Shown here in pieces: positions 32,521 through 41,724 of a stretch of DNA of 64,000 bases. Both the position numbers and the translations under genes were made by a program. The stretch's first letter is position 1. The number at the start of each line of letters is the position of its first letter. Below the pieces are notes generated by a model. That model saw nothing but the letters and a program-made list of their open reading frames with translations, was not told the DNA's origin and did not search any database. The DNA comes from JAFGBM01 sp964610155. GTDB lineage: Bacteria > Actinomycetota > Actinomycetes > Actinomycetales > Demequinaceae. Where the stretch lies: assembly GCA_964610155.1 (NCBI GenBank), contig CAZSUY010000001.1, positions 124,001-188,000 of the forward strand, given 5' to 3'.

Positions 32521-32867
32521 GCGGAGTCTGCCTGCCCTCCCACGTACCGGATGACCTCCACCCCGTCGAGGATGACGAGGCCCTTTGTCACGAGTTCATC
32601 CAGTCGGGGCAGGAAAGCCCGCACCTTCTTCTCCGCATCAACGATCAGGATGACGACGGGAAGGTCCTCTGAGAGGGAGAGGATGCGGGTGGTGTGGATG
32701 TGCCGAGACGCGCCATAGCCCTCGATGCCGCGGAGTACGGTGGCACCGACAAGACCGGCCGCGTGGGCGCGATGGACGATCTCCGTGTACACGGGGTGGT
32801 GGTGCCATTGGGCGCTCTCGCCCACGACGATGGTGAGGCGGAGGGCTGGTCCTTTGATGGTGGTCAT
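32517..32867 (-). CDS. DUF190 domain protein of the fluoride operon
   Basis: The 116-residue product begins with ALRLTIVVGESAQWHHHPVY. It follows the DUF190 pattern, with AGLVGATVLRGIEGYGASRHI and LPVVILIVDAEKKVRAFLP. It resembles PII-like ferredoxin-fold proteins and has no membrane segment. In many bacteria it lies between two crcB genes, as here, and is thought to regulate or sense fluoride export. The exact role is not established. Start and stop overlap both neighbours by four bases. Confidence 0.88.
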   Translation of the reverse strand: MTTIKGPALRLTIVVGESAQWHHHPVYTEIVHRAHAAGLVGATVLRGIEGYGASRHIHTTRILSLSEDLPVVILIVDAEKKVRAFLPRLDELVTKGLVILDGVEVIRYVGGQADSA

Positions 32868-33310
32868 GACTCACTCCTTCTGGCGGCGAGCGAGGCGCGC
32901 GCGGTGAGCGCGGCCGATGCAAGGGTGGCGCCCGTGATCGCCGCCGCGATCGCGGCCACAGGGGTGCCGAGGTAGTACACAAGGGCGAGGGCGGGACGCT
33001 CACCCAGGAGGGCATGGGTCTCGACGGCGAATGCCGAGAAGGTCGTGAATCCACCGAGCAGCCCGACCCCGAGAAGGGGGCGAACATACCTCCGCCCGGT
33101 CAGGACCTGCTCGATCAGTACCATCAGGACGCCAATGGAGAGGCAGCCGATGACATTGATGGCAAATGTCGAAAGGGGGAAGGTGCCGGATGCGATCGGC
33201 CACCGCTCCTCCGCCCACCAGCGTGCGAGCGCCCCGGCGGCACCTCCACACGCTATTGCTGCCCCCACCCGCAGCGGGTTTCCTCTCAATAACCACCGAG
33301 GGGAACCCAT
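32864..33310 (-). CDS. crcB: Fluoride ion channel FluC/CrcB, subunit 1
   Basis: The product is 148 aa with four membrane helices. Motifs are GGAAGALARWWAEERW near residue 18, TFAINVIGCLSIGVLM near 47, and GLLGGFTTFSAFAVET near 79. It is longer than its partner by a basic N-terminus and an Ala/Arg-rich C-terminal tail. With the second FluC it probably forms a heterodimeric fluoride channel. No fluoride riboswitch is evident in the 104 bases separating it from topA, although I could only compare by eye. The gene starts at ATG 33310, and topA is upstream on the same strand. Confidence 0.9.
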   Translation of the reverse strand: MGSPRWLLRGNPLRVGAAIACGGAAGALARWWAEERWPIASGTFPLSTFAINVIGCLSIGVLMVLIEQVLTGRRYVRPLLGVGLLGGFTTFSAFAVETHALLGERPALALVYYLGTPVAAIAAAITGATLASAALTARASLAARRSES

Positions 33311-33414
33311 GGCCCTACGCTACCGCCGGACAACCCCTTGCTCGCCTGGGTACACGAGCCCTATCTTCCGACGCCCCTGGATGCACCCCCGATCCGGTCA
33401 ATATGGGACGATCG

Positions 33415-36111
33415 CTACTTCTTTGGGGATGAAGCCTTCTTGGCCGAGGCCTTCTTCACGGGTGCCCTCTTGGCTGGGGCGCGCCGCGCACCGGGCTTCT
33501 TCGTCGGGCCCTTGGCGCGCTTGTCCGCGAGGAGTTCCACCGCTCGCTCCGGGGTCAGGTCCTCGATGGCCTCGCCCCGGGGGAGGGTGACATTGGTGGT
33601 CCCGTCCGTGATGTAGGCCCCGAACCGGCCCTCCTTGACGACGACGGGCTTTCCGGACTCTGGGTCAACCCCGAGTTCACGGAGGGGAGGGGTGGTCGGA
33701 CGGCCTCGCCCACGCTTGGGTTCGGCATAGATGGCGAGGGCCTCGTCGAGGGTGACGGTCAGCAACTGCTCCTCTGATTCGAGTGACCGGGAGTCAGTGC
33801 CTTTCTTGAGGTACGGGCCGAAACGACCGTTCTGCGCCGTGATCTCCGCGCCGTCGGCGGGGTCCGTTCCCACCACCCTGGGGAGTGAGAGAAGAACGAT
33901 CGCCTCATCGAATGTCACCGTCTCTACATCCATGGTTTTGAACAGCGACGCCGTCTTTGGTTTACCGGTCGTGCCCTCGGGCAGGACCTCGGTGACGTAG
34001 GGCCCGAAGCGTCCGGCCTTTGCGACGATGGTGTGGCCGGTCGAAGGGTTGAGGCCAAGGGGCCTTTCATCCGCGCCCTGGGTCCTCAAAAACTCCAAGG
34101 CCTTCTCAACCGTAAGTTCGTCCGGGGCGAGGTCCCTCGGGATGGACGCCCGCTCCGTCTCGCCATCGACCACCCGCTCCACGTATGGGCCGAACTTGCC
34201 GACCCTGACGGCGATCCCCTCGCCGATATCGAACGTGTTGACGGCCCTGGCATCGATAGTGCCGAGCTCGCTGACCAGGTGCTTCAAGCCTTCCTGGCGT
34301 CCGTGCTCCTCGGAACCGGTGCCCAGATAGAACCGCCCGAGCCAATCGCGACGATCAATCTCGCCCGAAGCGATTCGGTCGAGGCCCCGTTCCATTTCGG
34401 CCGTAAATTCATAGTCGATCAGCCAGTCGAAGTGCTTCTCCAGGAGCCCGACAATGGAAAATGCGATCCAGTTCGGCACTAGCGCCTGCTTGACCACACG
34501 AACGTAGTCGCGGGCGATGATGAGGTCTACGGTCGCGGCATAGGTGGATGGGCGACCGAACTTGCGATCCTCAAGCTCCTTGATCATCGATCCCTGGGTG
34601 AATCGCGGCGGCGGGGTGGTGTGGTGGCCCACGGGCTCCAGGTCGTCGGTCTTGACCGGTTGACCCGCCTCGAGTCGAGGCAGCCGGGTGTCGTTCCCTC
34701 CAGACCCGACCCGCTCCTCGTCCTCCTCGTACCGAGACCGTTCGCGCGACTCCTCATATACGGAGAGGAAACCAGGGAAGGTGACGATGGTGCCAGACGC
34801 CGTGAATTCGACCGCGTGGTGTGCGGCGCTCTCGGCGCCAATCCGCACGGTGGACGTGGTGCCCTTCGCGTCCTTCATCTGGCTGGCGAGGGTACGTCTC
34901 CAGATGAGGTCGTACATCTTGAGCTCGTCCCCCCGGAGTTCTCCTCCGAGGGAATCGGGCGTGCGGAAGCGGTCCCCGGCGGGGCGGATCGCCTCATGCG
35001 CCTCCTGGGCATTGACATCGCTAGACGCATACACGCGGGGGGATTCGGATACGGATTCCGCGCCGAACATCTCGGCGGCCTGGGCCCGCGCCGCCCGCAC
35101 GGCCTCACCGGACAGGATCGGGGAGTCGGTGCGCATGTAGGTGATGTACCCACGCTCATACAGCCCCTGAGCCACCCGCATCGCCTCCCGCGCCCCCAGG
35201 CGGAGCTTGCGGCCCGCCTCCTGGATCAGCGAAGAGGTTATGAACGGCGAGGAGGGACGACGGGTGTAGGGCTTGGACTCGACCGCAAGGACGCTGAAGT
35301 CGGCGGAGACCAGGCCCGACGTGAGGGCCCCGGCAACCGCGGCTGTAACGTGCGTGACCGCCGAACCCTTGAGTTCTCCGGCGTCATTGAAGTCCCGGCC
35401 AGTTGCCACCCGCTTGCCATCGATCGAAGCGAGGTGCGCCTCGAACTGCCTCCCGGAATCCGGGCCGCTGACGGCCTCGAACACCGCGCGGATATCCCAG
35501 TATTCGGTCGGGATGAACGCCATGCGCTCCCGCTCGCGGTCGACGACCAGGCGGAGGGCGATCGATTGGACGCGTCCGGCGCTCAGGCCCTGCGCGACCT
35601 TGCGCCACAGGACTGGAGAGACCTCATATCCGTAGAGCCGGTCGAGGACGCGCCGGGCCTCCTGGGCCTCGACAAGCTCCATATCAACCTCGCGCGGATG
35701 TTCAAGCGCGCGACGAATTCCTTCGGGGGTGATCTCATGAAAGGCCAGCCGCTTGACCGGCACCTTGGGTTTGAGCACCTCTAAGAGGTGCCACGCGATG
35801 GCCTCGCCCTCGCGGTCCTCATCTGTTGCGAGCAGGACCTCGGAAGCCTCCTTGAGGTGAGCCCTGATCTCGGCGACCACCTTCTTCTTTTCCGGCGGCA
35901 CCACGTAGTACGGCTCAAATCCGTTCTCGACATCGACGGCGAACTTGCCAAGGCTGCCCCCGCGTTTGTCTGCAGGCATCTCGGACGGTTGAGGCAGGTC
36001 TCGGATGTGCCCGATGGAGGATACGACGTCGTAACCGTCGCCGAGGAGCCCGCCGATGGTGCGGGACTTCGTCGGTGACTCGACGATGACGAGGGTGCGA
36101 CCCGTAGTCAT
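33415..36111 (-). CDS. topA: DNA topoisomerase I
   Basis: The 898-residue product starts with MTTGRTLVIVESPTK, the TOPRIM strand of type IA enzymes. The acidic triad lies in TDEDREGEAIAW near 92-103. The active tyrosine is in RGYITYMRTDS near 309. Several C-terminal repeats of the form GRFGPYV/L (near 640-850) match the zinc-free DNA-binding repeats of actinobacterial TopA. The last 30 residues are a Lys/Ala/Pro tail, as in Mycobacterium and Streptomyces. ATG 36111 was preferred over a frame extending to 36177 because GGGAGAG precedes it and it gives the family start. It relaxes negative supercoils. Confidence 0.95.
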   Translation of the reverse strand: MTTGRTLVIVESPTKSRTIGGLLGDGYDVVSSIGHIRDLPQPSEMPADKRGGSLGKFAVDVENGFEPYYVVPPEKKKVVAEIRAHLKEASEVLLATDEDREGEAIAWHLLEVLKPKVPVKRLAFHEITPEGIRRALEHPREVDMELVEAQEARRVLDRLYGYEVSPVLWRKVAQGLSAGRVQSIALRLVVDRERERMAFIPTEYWDIRAVFEAVSGPDSGRQFEAHLASIDGKRVATGRDFNDAGELKGSAVTHVTAAVAGALTSGLVSADFSVLAVESKPYTRRPSSPFITSSLIQEAGRKLRLGAREAMRVAQGLYERGYITYMRTDSPILSGEAVRAARAQAAEMFGAESVSESPRVYASSDVNAQEAHEAIRPAGDRFRTPDSLGGELRGDELKMYDLIWRRTLASQMKDAKGTTSTVRIGAESAAHHAVEFTASGTIVTFPGFLSVYEESRERSRYEEDEERVGSGGNDTRLPRLEAGQPVKTDDLEPVGHHTTPPPRFTQGSMIKELEDRKFGRPSTYAATVDLIIARDYVRVVKQALVPNWIAFSIVGLLEKHFDWLIDYEFTAEMERGLDRIASGEIDRRDWLGRFYLGTGSEEHGRQEGLKHLVSELGTIDARAVNTFDIGEGIAVRVGKFGPYVERVVDGETERASIPRDLAPDELTVEKALEFLRTQGADERPLGLNPSTGHTIVAKAGRFGPYVTEVLPEGTTGKPKTASLFKTMDVETVTFDEAIVLLSLPRVVGTDPADGAEITAQNGRFGPYLKKGTDSRSLESEEQLLTVTLDEALAIYAEPKRGRGRPTTPPLRELGVDPESGKPVVVKEGRFGAYITDGTTNVTLPRGEAIEDLTPERAVELLADKRAKGPTKKPGARRAPAKRAPVKKASAKKASSPKK

Positions 36112-36237
36112 GGAACCTGCTCTCCCTTGGCTTGTGCGCCCTAGTATGGGCGCGCTGCGCAAAATATCCCGCATCACTGTATGCCGCGCAAGTCGGGCCT
36201 GTGGACGAAAACGCTCCCCTGAAGCCCCCGATGCCCC

Positions 36238-36996
36238 CTAAAACTCGGTGGACTCGCGCCGAGTGAGAGCCTCCCGGATCCCCGGTTCTGCCTCCGACGG
36301 GGGGAGAGTGACCCGACGCTCAAGCCCGGGAAGGGCGTCGATGGGGACAATGTCGACCAGGCGTAATTTTCCCAGCCGCTCGGCGTATTCGGGGCGGACC
36401 CCCTCGGAGCGGGCCTCCTGAAGAACCGGGGGTCGGGCTCCGCGACGCTCCAGCTCCGTCACGATCTCCTCGATGTCGGCCAGGGTCAACACGGTCGGGT
36501 CAACGGTGATCCGTACCTCGTAGTCGACCCCAGAGGCCACCAGGAGATCAAGAGACGCCCACGCCCGTTCGCCGCCCGCCCTCGCGCCCGTGACCGCCTG
36601 GTACCGGGTGAGGGGGGCCTTGATGTCGAGCCCGACCCAGGCGACGTCGGGAAGTAGTTCCTTGAGCCGGGCGGGATAGGCCCCGTTAGTGTGAAGGACG
36701 GCTCCGAATCCCAGTTCCTTCACCTCGGCGACGGCATCGAGAAGTTCGGGCTGACGCGTGGGTTCTCCGCCGGAGAAGACGACCCCATCCAGGAGCCCAA
36801 CCCTTTGCTCAAGGGTGGCGCGCACCTGCTCCCAGGGGATCAGCCCCGGGGCCCTCATGTCTATGAGGTCGGGGTTCTGGCAGTAACCACAATCCCAGGG
36901 GCACCCCTGAAGGAATAGGACGGAGGACAGCCTCCCGGGCCAGTCAATTGCGGAAAAAGGGAGGAACCCCGCGATCGCGAGATCGCTAGCACTCAT
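36238..36996 (-). CDS. nrdG: Anaerobic ribonucleotide reductase activating protein (radical SAM)
   Basis: The product is 252 aa. The radical-SAM cluster is bound by CPWDCGYCQNP near residues 33-43 (CxxxCxxC). The SAM-binding glycines are in VVFSGGEPTRQPEL near 71, and WVGLDIKAPL lies near 121. It removes a hydrogen from the glycine of NrdD to make the glycyl radical. It is in the longer NrdG-like subgroup (about 230-250 aa). The ATG overlaps the nrdD stop by four bases. A 126-bp gap separates it from topA. Confidence 0.92.
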   Translation of the reverse strand: MSASDLAIAGFLPFSAIDWPGRLSSVLFLQGCPWDCGYCQNPDLIDMRAPGLIPWEQVRATLEQRVGLLDGVVFSGGEPTRQPELLDAVAEVKELGFGAVLHTNGAYPARLKELLPDVAWVGLDIKAPLTRYQAVTGARAGGERAWASLDLLVASGVDYEVRITVDPTVLTLADIEEIVTELERRGARPPVLQEARSEGVRPEYAERLGKLRLVDIVPIDALPGLERRVTLPPSEAEPGIREALTRRESTEF

Positions 36997-38831
36997 CGCA
37001 AGGCTGTGGCGTCTTCACGGAAATGGACCCGCTCGGCGTGCTCGCCCTTCTTCCCTATGTTGAACGACGTGACGGGGCGGTGGTATCCCATGACGCGGGT
37101 CCACACCTCGCAGGCCTGGGGCTCCCGTTCTGGAAATTCGAGCGCACAGAGGGGGCAGGCGACTTGCTCGCCGTCGAGGTATCCGTGGAACGGACAGATT
37201 GAGAAGGTGGGCGTCACGGTGATGTACGGCAATCGGGCGCTTTCGAGCGTGCGCTTGACGAGTTGCTTGCACGCCTCCACGCTCGACACCCTCTCCCTCA
37301 TGTAAAGGTGGAGTACGGTGCCTCCCGTGTACTTTCCCTGCAGGATTTCTTGACGACGGATCGCCTCGAATGGGTCGTCCGTGAATCCCCCCGGCAACTG
37401 CGAGGAATTGGTGTAGTAGGGCTGCTCTGGGGTGCCTGCCTGGATGATTTCGGGGAACTCCTTGCGGTCCACCTTTGCGAAACGGTAGGTGGTTCCCTCG
37501 GCCGGCGTCGCCTCGAGGTTGTAGAGGTGCCCGGTCTCCTCCTGGAACTGGATCATCAGTTCCCTGACGTGGTCGAGCATCTCGATAGCCATCGCTTCAC
37601 CCTCTGGAGTGGTGATGTCGTGTTCGTCGTGCGTGAAGTTCCTAATCATTTCGTTGATGCCGTTGACGCCGATGGTGGAGAAGTGATTGCGGAGCGTTCC
37701 GAGGTAACGCTTGGTGTACGGGAAGAGGCCGTCGTCGATCGCCTCCTGGATCACCTCTCGCTTCCTTTCGAGCGTGCCGCGCGCCAGGTTGATCAAGCTG
37801 TCGAGCTCGCGGTACATCCCTTCGTGGTCGCCCGCGAACCTGTAACCCAACCGTGCGGTGTTGATGGTGACCACGCCGACTGATCCTGTCTGCTCGGCAG
37901 AGCCGAAGAGCCCGTTACCCCTCTTGAGGAGTTCACGGAGGTCCAACTGAAGCCTGCAGCACATCGACCGAACCATGTGCGGCTCGAGGTCGGAGTTAAT
38001 GAAGTTCTGGAAGTACGGGAGGCCGTACTTCGCCGTCATCTCGAAGAGCAACTGAGTGTTCGAGCTGTCCCAATCGAAGTCCTTGGTGATGTTGTACGTG
38101 GGGATGGGGAAGGTGAATACCCTGCCCGCCGCGTCGCCCGTCGTCATGACGTCGATGTAGGCGCGGTTGATCATGTCCATTTCGGCCTGAAGCTCACCAT
38201 AGGTGAAGGGCATCTCCTTGCCGGCGATGAACGGGCTTTGGTCCTTGAGGTCCGCGGGGCAGGTCCAGTCGAAGGTCAGGTTGGTGAAGGGCGTCTGGGT
38301 GCCCCAGCGGGAGGGAACGTTGAGGTTGTAGATGAGTTCCTGGATGCCCTGGCGTACCTGCTTGTAGGTGAGGTTCTCGTAGCGGATGAACGGCGCCATA
38401 TAGGTGTCGAAGGACGAGAACGCCTGGGCGCCCGCCCACTCGTTCTGCAGGGTGCCCAGAAAGTTGACGATCTGGCCGACGGCGCTCGAGAAGTGCTTAG
38501 CCGGGCTCGCCTCAACCTTGCCGGGGACACCGTTGAAGCCCTCGGAGAGGAGGGTCCGGAGGGACCACCCAGCGCAGTACCCAGAGAACATGTCGAGGTC
38601 GTGGATGTGAAAATCACCCTTGCGGTGAGCCTCCCCCGCGTCGGGCTCATAGATGTGGCTGAGCCAGTAGTTCGCAATGACCTTACCGGCGGTGTTGAGA
38701 ATCAGCCCACCGAGCGAATACCCCTGGTTGGCGTTGGCGTTAACTCGCCAGTCGCTCCTATCTAGGTACTCCTCGACGGATGTCTCGACGTCGATGACGG
38801 GCTTGACGTGTTCGACGGCGGCAATAGTCAT
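36993..38831 (-). CDS. nrdD: Anaerobic ribonucleoside-triphosphate reductase, ATP-cone-less
   Basis: The 612-residue product lacks the N-terminal ATP-cone of about 100 residues that regulates many NrdD proteins; it starts directly with the catalytic barrel (NANQGYSLGGLILNTAGK). Active-site cysteines are in RSMCCRLQLDL near 290. The C-terminal zinc site uses CPFHGY near 544 and CPLCALEFP near 557, and the glycyl radical site is RVMGYHRPVTSFN near 578. It converts NTPs to dNTPs without oxygen, so the cell can divide anaerobically. It forms an operon with nrdG, and two NrdR boxes lie 42 and 73 bases upstream of the start. Confidence 0.93.
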   Translation of the reverse strand: MTIAAVEHVKPVIDVETSVEEYLDRSDWRVNANANQGYSLGGLILNTAGKVIANYWLSHIYEPDAGEAHRKGDFHIHDLDMFSGYCAGWSLRTLLSEGFNGVPGKVEASPAKHFSSAVGQIVNFLGTLQNEWAGAQAFSSFDTYMAPFIRYENLTYKQVRQGIQELIYNLNVPSRWGTQTPFTNLTFDWTCPADLKDQSPFIAGKEMPFTYGELQAEMDMINRAYIDVMTTGDAAGRVFTFPIPTYNITKDFDWDSSNTQLLFEMTAKYGLPYFQNFINSDLEPHMVRSMCCRLQLDLRELLKRGNGLFGSAEQTGSVGVVTINTARLGYRFAGDHEGMYRELDSLINLARGTLERKREVIQEAIDDGLFPYTKRYLGTLRNHFSTIGVNGINEMIRNFTHDEHDITTPEGEAMAIEMLDHVRELMIQFQEETGHLYNLEATPAEGTTYRFAKVDRKEFPEIIQAGTPEQPYYTNSSQLPGGFTDDPFEAIRRQEILQGKYTGGTVLHLYMRERVSSVEACKQLVKRTLESARLPYITVTPTFSICPFHGYLDGEQVACPLCALEFPEREPQACEVWTRVMGYHRPVTSFNIGKKGEHAERVHFREDATALR

Positions 38832-38872
38832 TAGTGGGCCCCTTTACTCAGTTGGATCGGCTTCCATCGACC

Positions 38873-38915
38873 ACTATATGTAGTATCCCTTCGGAAATCA
38901 ATGCCTATATGTTGT
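38873..38915. promoter_or_regulatory. Tandem NrdR boxes upstream of nrdD
   Basis: ACTATATGTAGT (38873-38884) and CCTATATGTTGT (38904-38915) both match the NrdR core cwAtATaTwG at 9 of 10 positions. They are exactly 31 bp apart, three helical turns, the arrangement known for NrdR operators. NrdR is a zinc-ATP-cone repressor of ribonucleotide reductase genes. The whole region 38832-39184 has no gene. Confidence 0.8.
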
Positions 38916-39184
38916 GTTCTTTCTCGGCGTGTCGCCGAAGACTCGGGACCTTGGTCCCGGGTCTGAGCCCCTCGCCGACGTCCCCGATGCAGCCGGAGGA
39001 CAGCCAAGACCATTCCGTCGGTGTGGCGTCAGCCTACGGGCGGGGTACGACACTCCGTCGATCCCTCGCGGGCACACCCGCAGATGAGGACAATGAATTC
39101 TGGAGGCCGGGGCCCCCAACGATTCCCTCCCGGCCGTCGTCAGGTATGCAGGAGGCAAACCCGTAGGACGAAGACGGAGGATTG

Positions 39185-39742
39185 ATGGCCGACTGGCACG
39201 ACACGATGGAAGGCCTCGTTCGCGACCGCGAACGGGCGCTTCTGGGATATGCCTACCTCGTCTGTGGGAATTCGACACAGGCGCAGGACCTGGTCCAGGA
39301 CGCCCTCGTGAGGACATTCTCGAGGCCGCGTCCGGGGCTCACCGTGCTCAAGGCTGAGGCCTATGTGCGTCGGGCCATCACCTCCACCTACATCGACCAG
39401 TACCGCCGCCACCAACGGTGGTCTCGGGTTCAGCACCTCTTCCGCCCGGGTGACCGGTCGGACGATGTAGCCGCCGGCATCGACATGAGCGCCGACGTCA
39501 CTCAGGCGATTTCCGCACTCCCCCCCAGGGAGAGGGCCTGCGTCATGCTTCGTTTCTTCGATGACCTCACGGTGCCGCAGATCGGTCACCAGTTGGGGCT
39601 CGCGGACGGGAGCGTGAAGCGCTACATCTCCGATGGAATCGAGCGCCTTGAGCGAAGCCTCGGCCCCCTGGAGGACGTCCAGGAAACGGCTCCCGTGGTC
39701 GGGTATCGATACACCCCCGGCCACATGCGAAAGGAACAATGA
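39185..39742 (+). CDS. ECF RNA polymerase sigma factor, SigE-family type (first pair)
   Basis: The product is 185 aa. Region 2 reads ALLGYAYLVCGNSTQAQDLV and AYVRRAITSTYIDQYRRHQ. Region 4 reads ALPPRERACVMLRFFDDLT followed by the helix-turn-helix VPQIGHQLGLADGSVKRYIS. The start at ATG 39185 has GGAGG four bases upstream, a short spacing. The next gene starts one base after its stop and encodes a membrane-anchored protein, the typical sigma/anti-sigma layout. A candidate promoter near 39116-39150 has CCCCAACGATT and CGTCGT, but this is weak. Confidence 0.88.
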   Translation: MADWHDTMEGLVRDRERALLGYAYLVCGNSTQAQDLVQDALVRTFSRPRPGLTVLKAEAYVRRAITSTYIDQYRRHQRWSRVQHLFRPGDRSDDVAAGIDMSADVTQAISALPPRERACVMLRFFDDLTVPQIGHQLGLADGSVKRYISDGIERLERSLGPLEDVQETAPVVGYRYTPGHMRKEQ

Positions 39743-39743
39743 C

Positions 39744-41537
39744 ATGACCAGGCTATCCGACCTCCTGAGGGGCGCGGCCGACCGCGCTCCCGTTGGTGAG
39801 GCGTCGGTTTCGATCGAGCGAGCCCGCAGGCGGGTGCGCATCCAGCGGGGGGCGAGAGGCGTCGCCAACGGCCTCGCCGGCGCTGGCGCTGCCGCCCTGG
39901 TCTTCCTCGGGGTTGTCAACCCGACCCTCGCCACTTCACGCGAGATGGATGACTTGGCCCTCGCCCCCTATCCGGCCCAAGACGACGGAGGCAAACACCT
40001 AGGCGGGGGAGACGAGACCGCAACGAACGCCTTCTACTCCGGCTACTGGGGAAGCTGCGGCGCCAGCCTCGATGAAGGTCCCGGTGACTACTCGGAATCC
40101 CTCACGCTCGTCATCGATTCCGATGGCTGGCTCGACCTTGAGGGTGGCGCGACCGTTGACATCCCTACCAACCTCACGGTGACGGGTGACCTTGAGGTCC
40201 GGACAACCGGGCCGGAAGCCGTCCTTCTGTATGACGGCCTGGTCGTGGCCCGCCTCGACCAGGACCAGGTCATAGGCATCCCCGAGACGGACGAGACGGA
40301 ACAGGCCCCCGACACGGAACAGATCCTCGACCTCGCCTCCGGTGACGTCATCGACTCGACCCTGGCCTTCCCGCTCGTGAACTGCTTCGATGGGGCTCCC
40401 TTGCCCGCGGCCAAGTACGAACTCGTGGCAAGTCAGGGGTTTTCAACCGTGACCGAGGAGCCTGTGCCCGAACCTACGGTTGTGCCCACACCCGGACCGA
40501 CGACGGTACCCGAGCCGGAGCCGGGCACCGCTCGTACCTCCACCGACGCCCCGATCGAGGTGGCGAGCGACATCGTGGAACCCGACCCCAGCGTCATGCC
40601 GGTCGAGCCACCGCCCTGGGACTACCGCGAAACTTCCACGGCCGTGACCCTCACCGTCGCGGGCGACCCGGTCGACGACCCATTCGGCGCCTACATCTGG
40701 ACGGCTCCGGACAAGCCTACGGACATCCTCACCCCGGCGAAGGCTCGCGAGTTGTATCAAGCGGGACTCGTCACCGGAACGTGGGACATGACCCCCGGCA
40801 CGTCGCGGTGGATCGTCCCGAACTACGAGACCGACCCCTCTTATGCTTCGACGAGGAGCGCGGCCTCGGGTTGGTGCGGATGCGGCTGTAACGGCTCTAA
40901 CTCCATGACCTTTCCAACGCAGTCCGCAGCCCTCGACCTCCTGGACGTCTCCGCGACCTTCCCGTCCCGAGCCAACATCTCCTATGGCTGGATCGTAGAC
41001 GGGAACCCGGAGATCCACTTCACCGTCACGAACACCTCGGAGTACTCGCTCCCCGGTTTCTACGGCGAGCCGAGCCGCCAGCTCTACCTGGTCAGGGACG
41101 GGCGCGTGGCGGCAGAGGCCTACCCGCAAAACATGTACCCCTACGCCGGTGACATCGCCTACGACACCCCTTCGATGGAGGGAGCGGGCGACGCCAGCGA
41201 GTATTGGGGCACGCTGTCTCCGGGCGCCGCTCTCAAGGGGGACTACCTTTGGCGGGACCTTAATGGCTGCTGGACCGACTCTGGGCCCCGGCCCGTGACG
41301 GCGGGTACCTACACCCTAGTGGCCGCCCAGACCATTTACATCGAAAGCCCCAATGGCTCGGACCCCATCCTTTACAGGGAATTTGATGTGGATCTGACGG
41401 ACGACGACGGCGTGATGACCATCGACCCGGGCATCAACCCGGGTGTCGAGCCGACTATCGACCCCTACTACACCTACGACTCGGTCGAGCTCCAGGTGTG
41501 GACCTCTCTGGGGAATGTGACCATTACCACAAACTGA
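39744..41537 (+). CDS. Membrane-anchored sigma partner with large extracytoplasmic region
   Basis: The 597-residue product starts at ATG 39744, one base after the sigma stop. A basic cytoplasmic segment (RRRVRIQRGARG) leads into one membrane helix near residues 42-60. The rest lies outside the cell. It has two similar beta domains ending in AAKYELVASQG (near 230) and TAGTYTLVAAQT (near 520). A Pro/Thr/Glu-rich linker (245-290) and a cysteine cluster, GWCGCGCNG (near 376), lie between them. A cytosolic ZAS-type anti-sigma motif (HxxxCxxC) is missing. Topology and coupling suggest an anti-sigma or signal receptor for the ECF factor. The second sigma pair has the same layout. Confidence 0.75.
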   Translation: MTRLSDLLRGAADRAPVGEASVSIERARRRVRIQRGARGVANGLAGAGAAALVFLGVVNPTLATSREMDDLALAPYPAQDDGGKHLGGGDETATNAFYSGYWGSCGASLDEGPGDYSESLTLVIDSDGWLDLEGGATVDIPTNLTVTGDLEVRTTGPEAVLLYDGLVVARLDQDQVIGIPETDETEQAPDTEQILDLASGDVIDSTLAFPLVNCFDGAPLPAAKYELVASQGFSTVTEEPVPEPTVVPTPGPTTVPEPEPGTARTSTDAPIEVASDIVEPDPSVMPVEPPPWDYRETSTAVTLTVAGDPVDDPFGAYIWTAPDKPTDILTPAKARELYQAGLVTGTWDMTPGTSRWIVPNYETDPSYASTRSAASGWCGCGCNGSNSMTFPTQSAALDLLDVSATFPSRANISYGWIVDGNPEIHFTVTNTSEYSLPGFYGEPSRQLYLVRDGRVAAEAYPQNMYPYAGDIAYDTPSMEGAGDASEYWGTLSPGAALKGDYLWRDLNGCWTDSGPRPVTAGTYTLVAAQTIYIESPNGSDPILYREFDVDLTDDDGVMTIDPGINPGVEPTIDPYYTYDSVELQVWTSLGNVTITTN

Positions 41538-41549
41538 GGCATTCCCGAC

Positions 41550-41587
41550 ACGGCCCCTTTCTCTCCACACTGGAGGGGAGGGGCCGT
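41550..41587 (+). terminator. Hairpin after the first sigma operon
   Basis: ACGGCCCC and GGGGCCGT pair perfectly at the base, with CTCC/GGAG pairing inside. It begins 13 bases after the stop of the 597-aa gene. There is no T-run, so it could act as a rho-independent terminator only in the L-shaped actinobacterial sense. Confidence 0.5.
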
Positions 41588-41643
41588 AGTCGTGGCTCCT
41601 TGGGGTACGCCGTCGTGTGGCATCTGTCACATTGGGAACTTCA

Positions 41644-41680
41644 CCCCAAGGTTTGGGTCGGCCCACTCGTATGGAAAAGT
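41644..41680 (+). promoter_or_regulatory. ECF-type promoter of the second sigma gene
   Basis: The element CCCCAAGGTTT (-35 side) with CGTAT at 41668 (-10 side) recurs exactly 700 bp downstream at 42344-42380 with most of the 37 bases conserved. Invariant parts are CCCCAAGGTTT, TCG, CCCA, CGTAT and AAGT. Duplication upstream of both the sigma gene and its partner suggests an autoregulated promoter read by this sigma. Confidence 0.55.
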
Positions 41681-41724
41681 AGTGGAAGCGGACGCCTGTG
41701 GCGTCCCGACAAGCGGAGGTGGCA

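Noticed and set aside
33311..33414. Possible fluoride riboswitch before the fluC operon
   Set aside because: The conserved crcB-motif words could not be found on the coding strand by eye.
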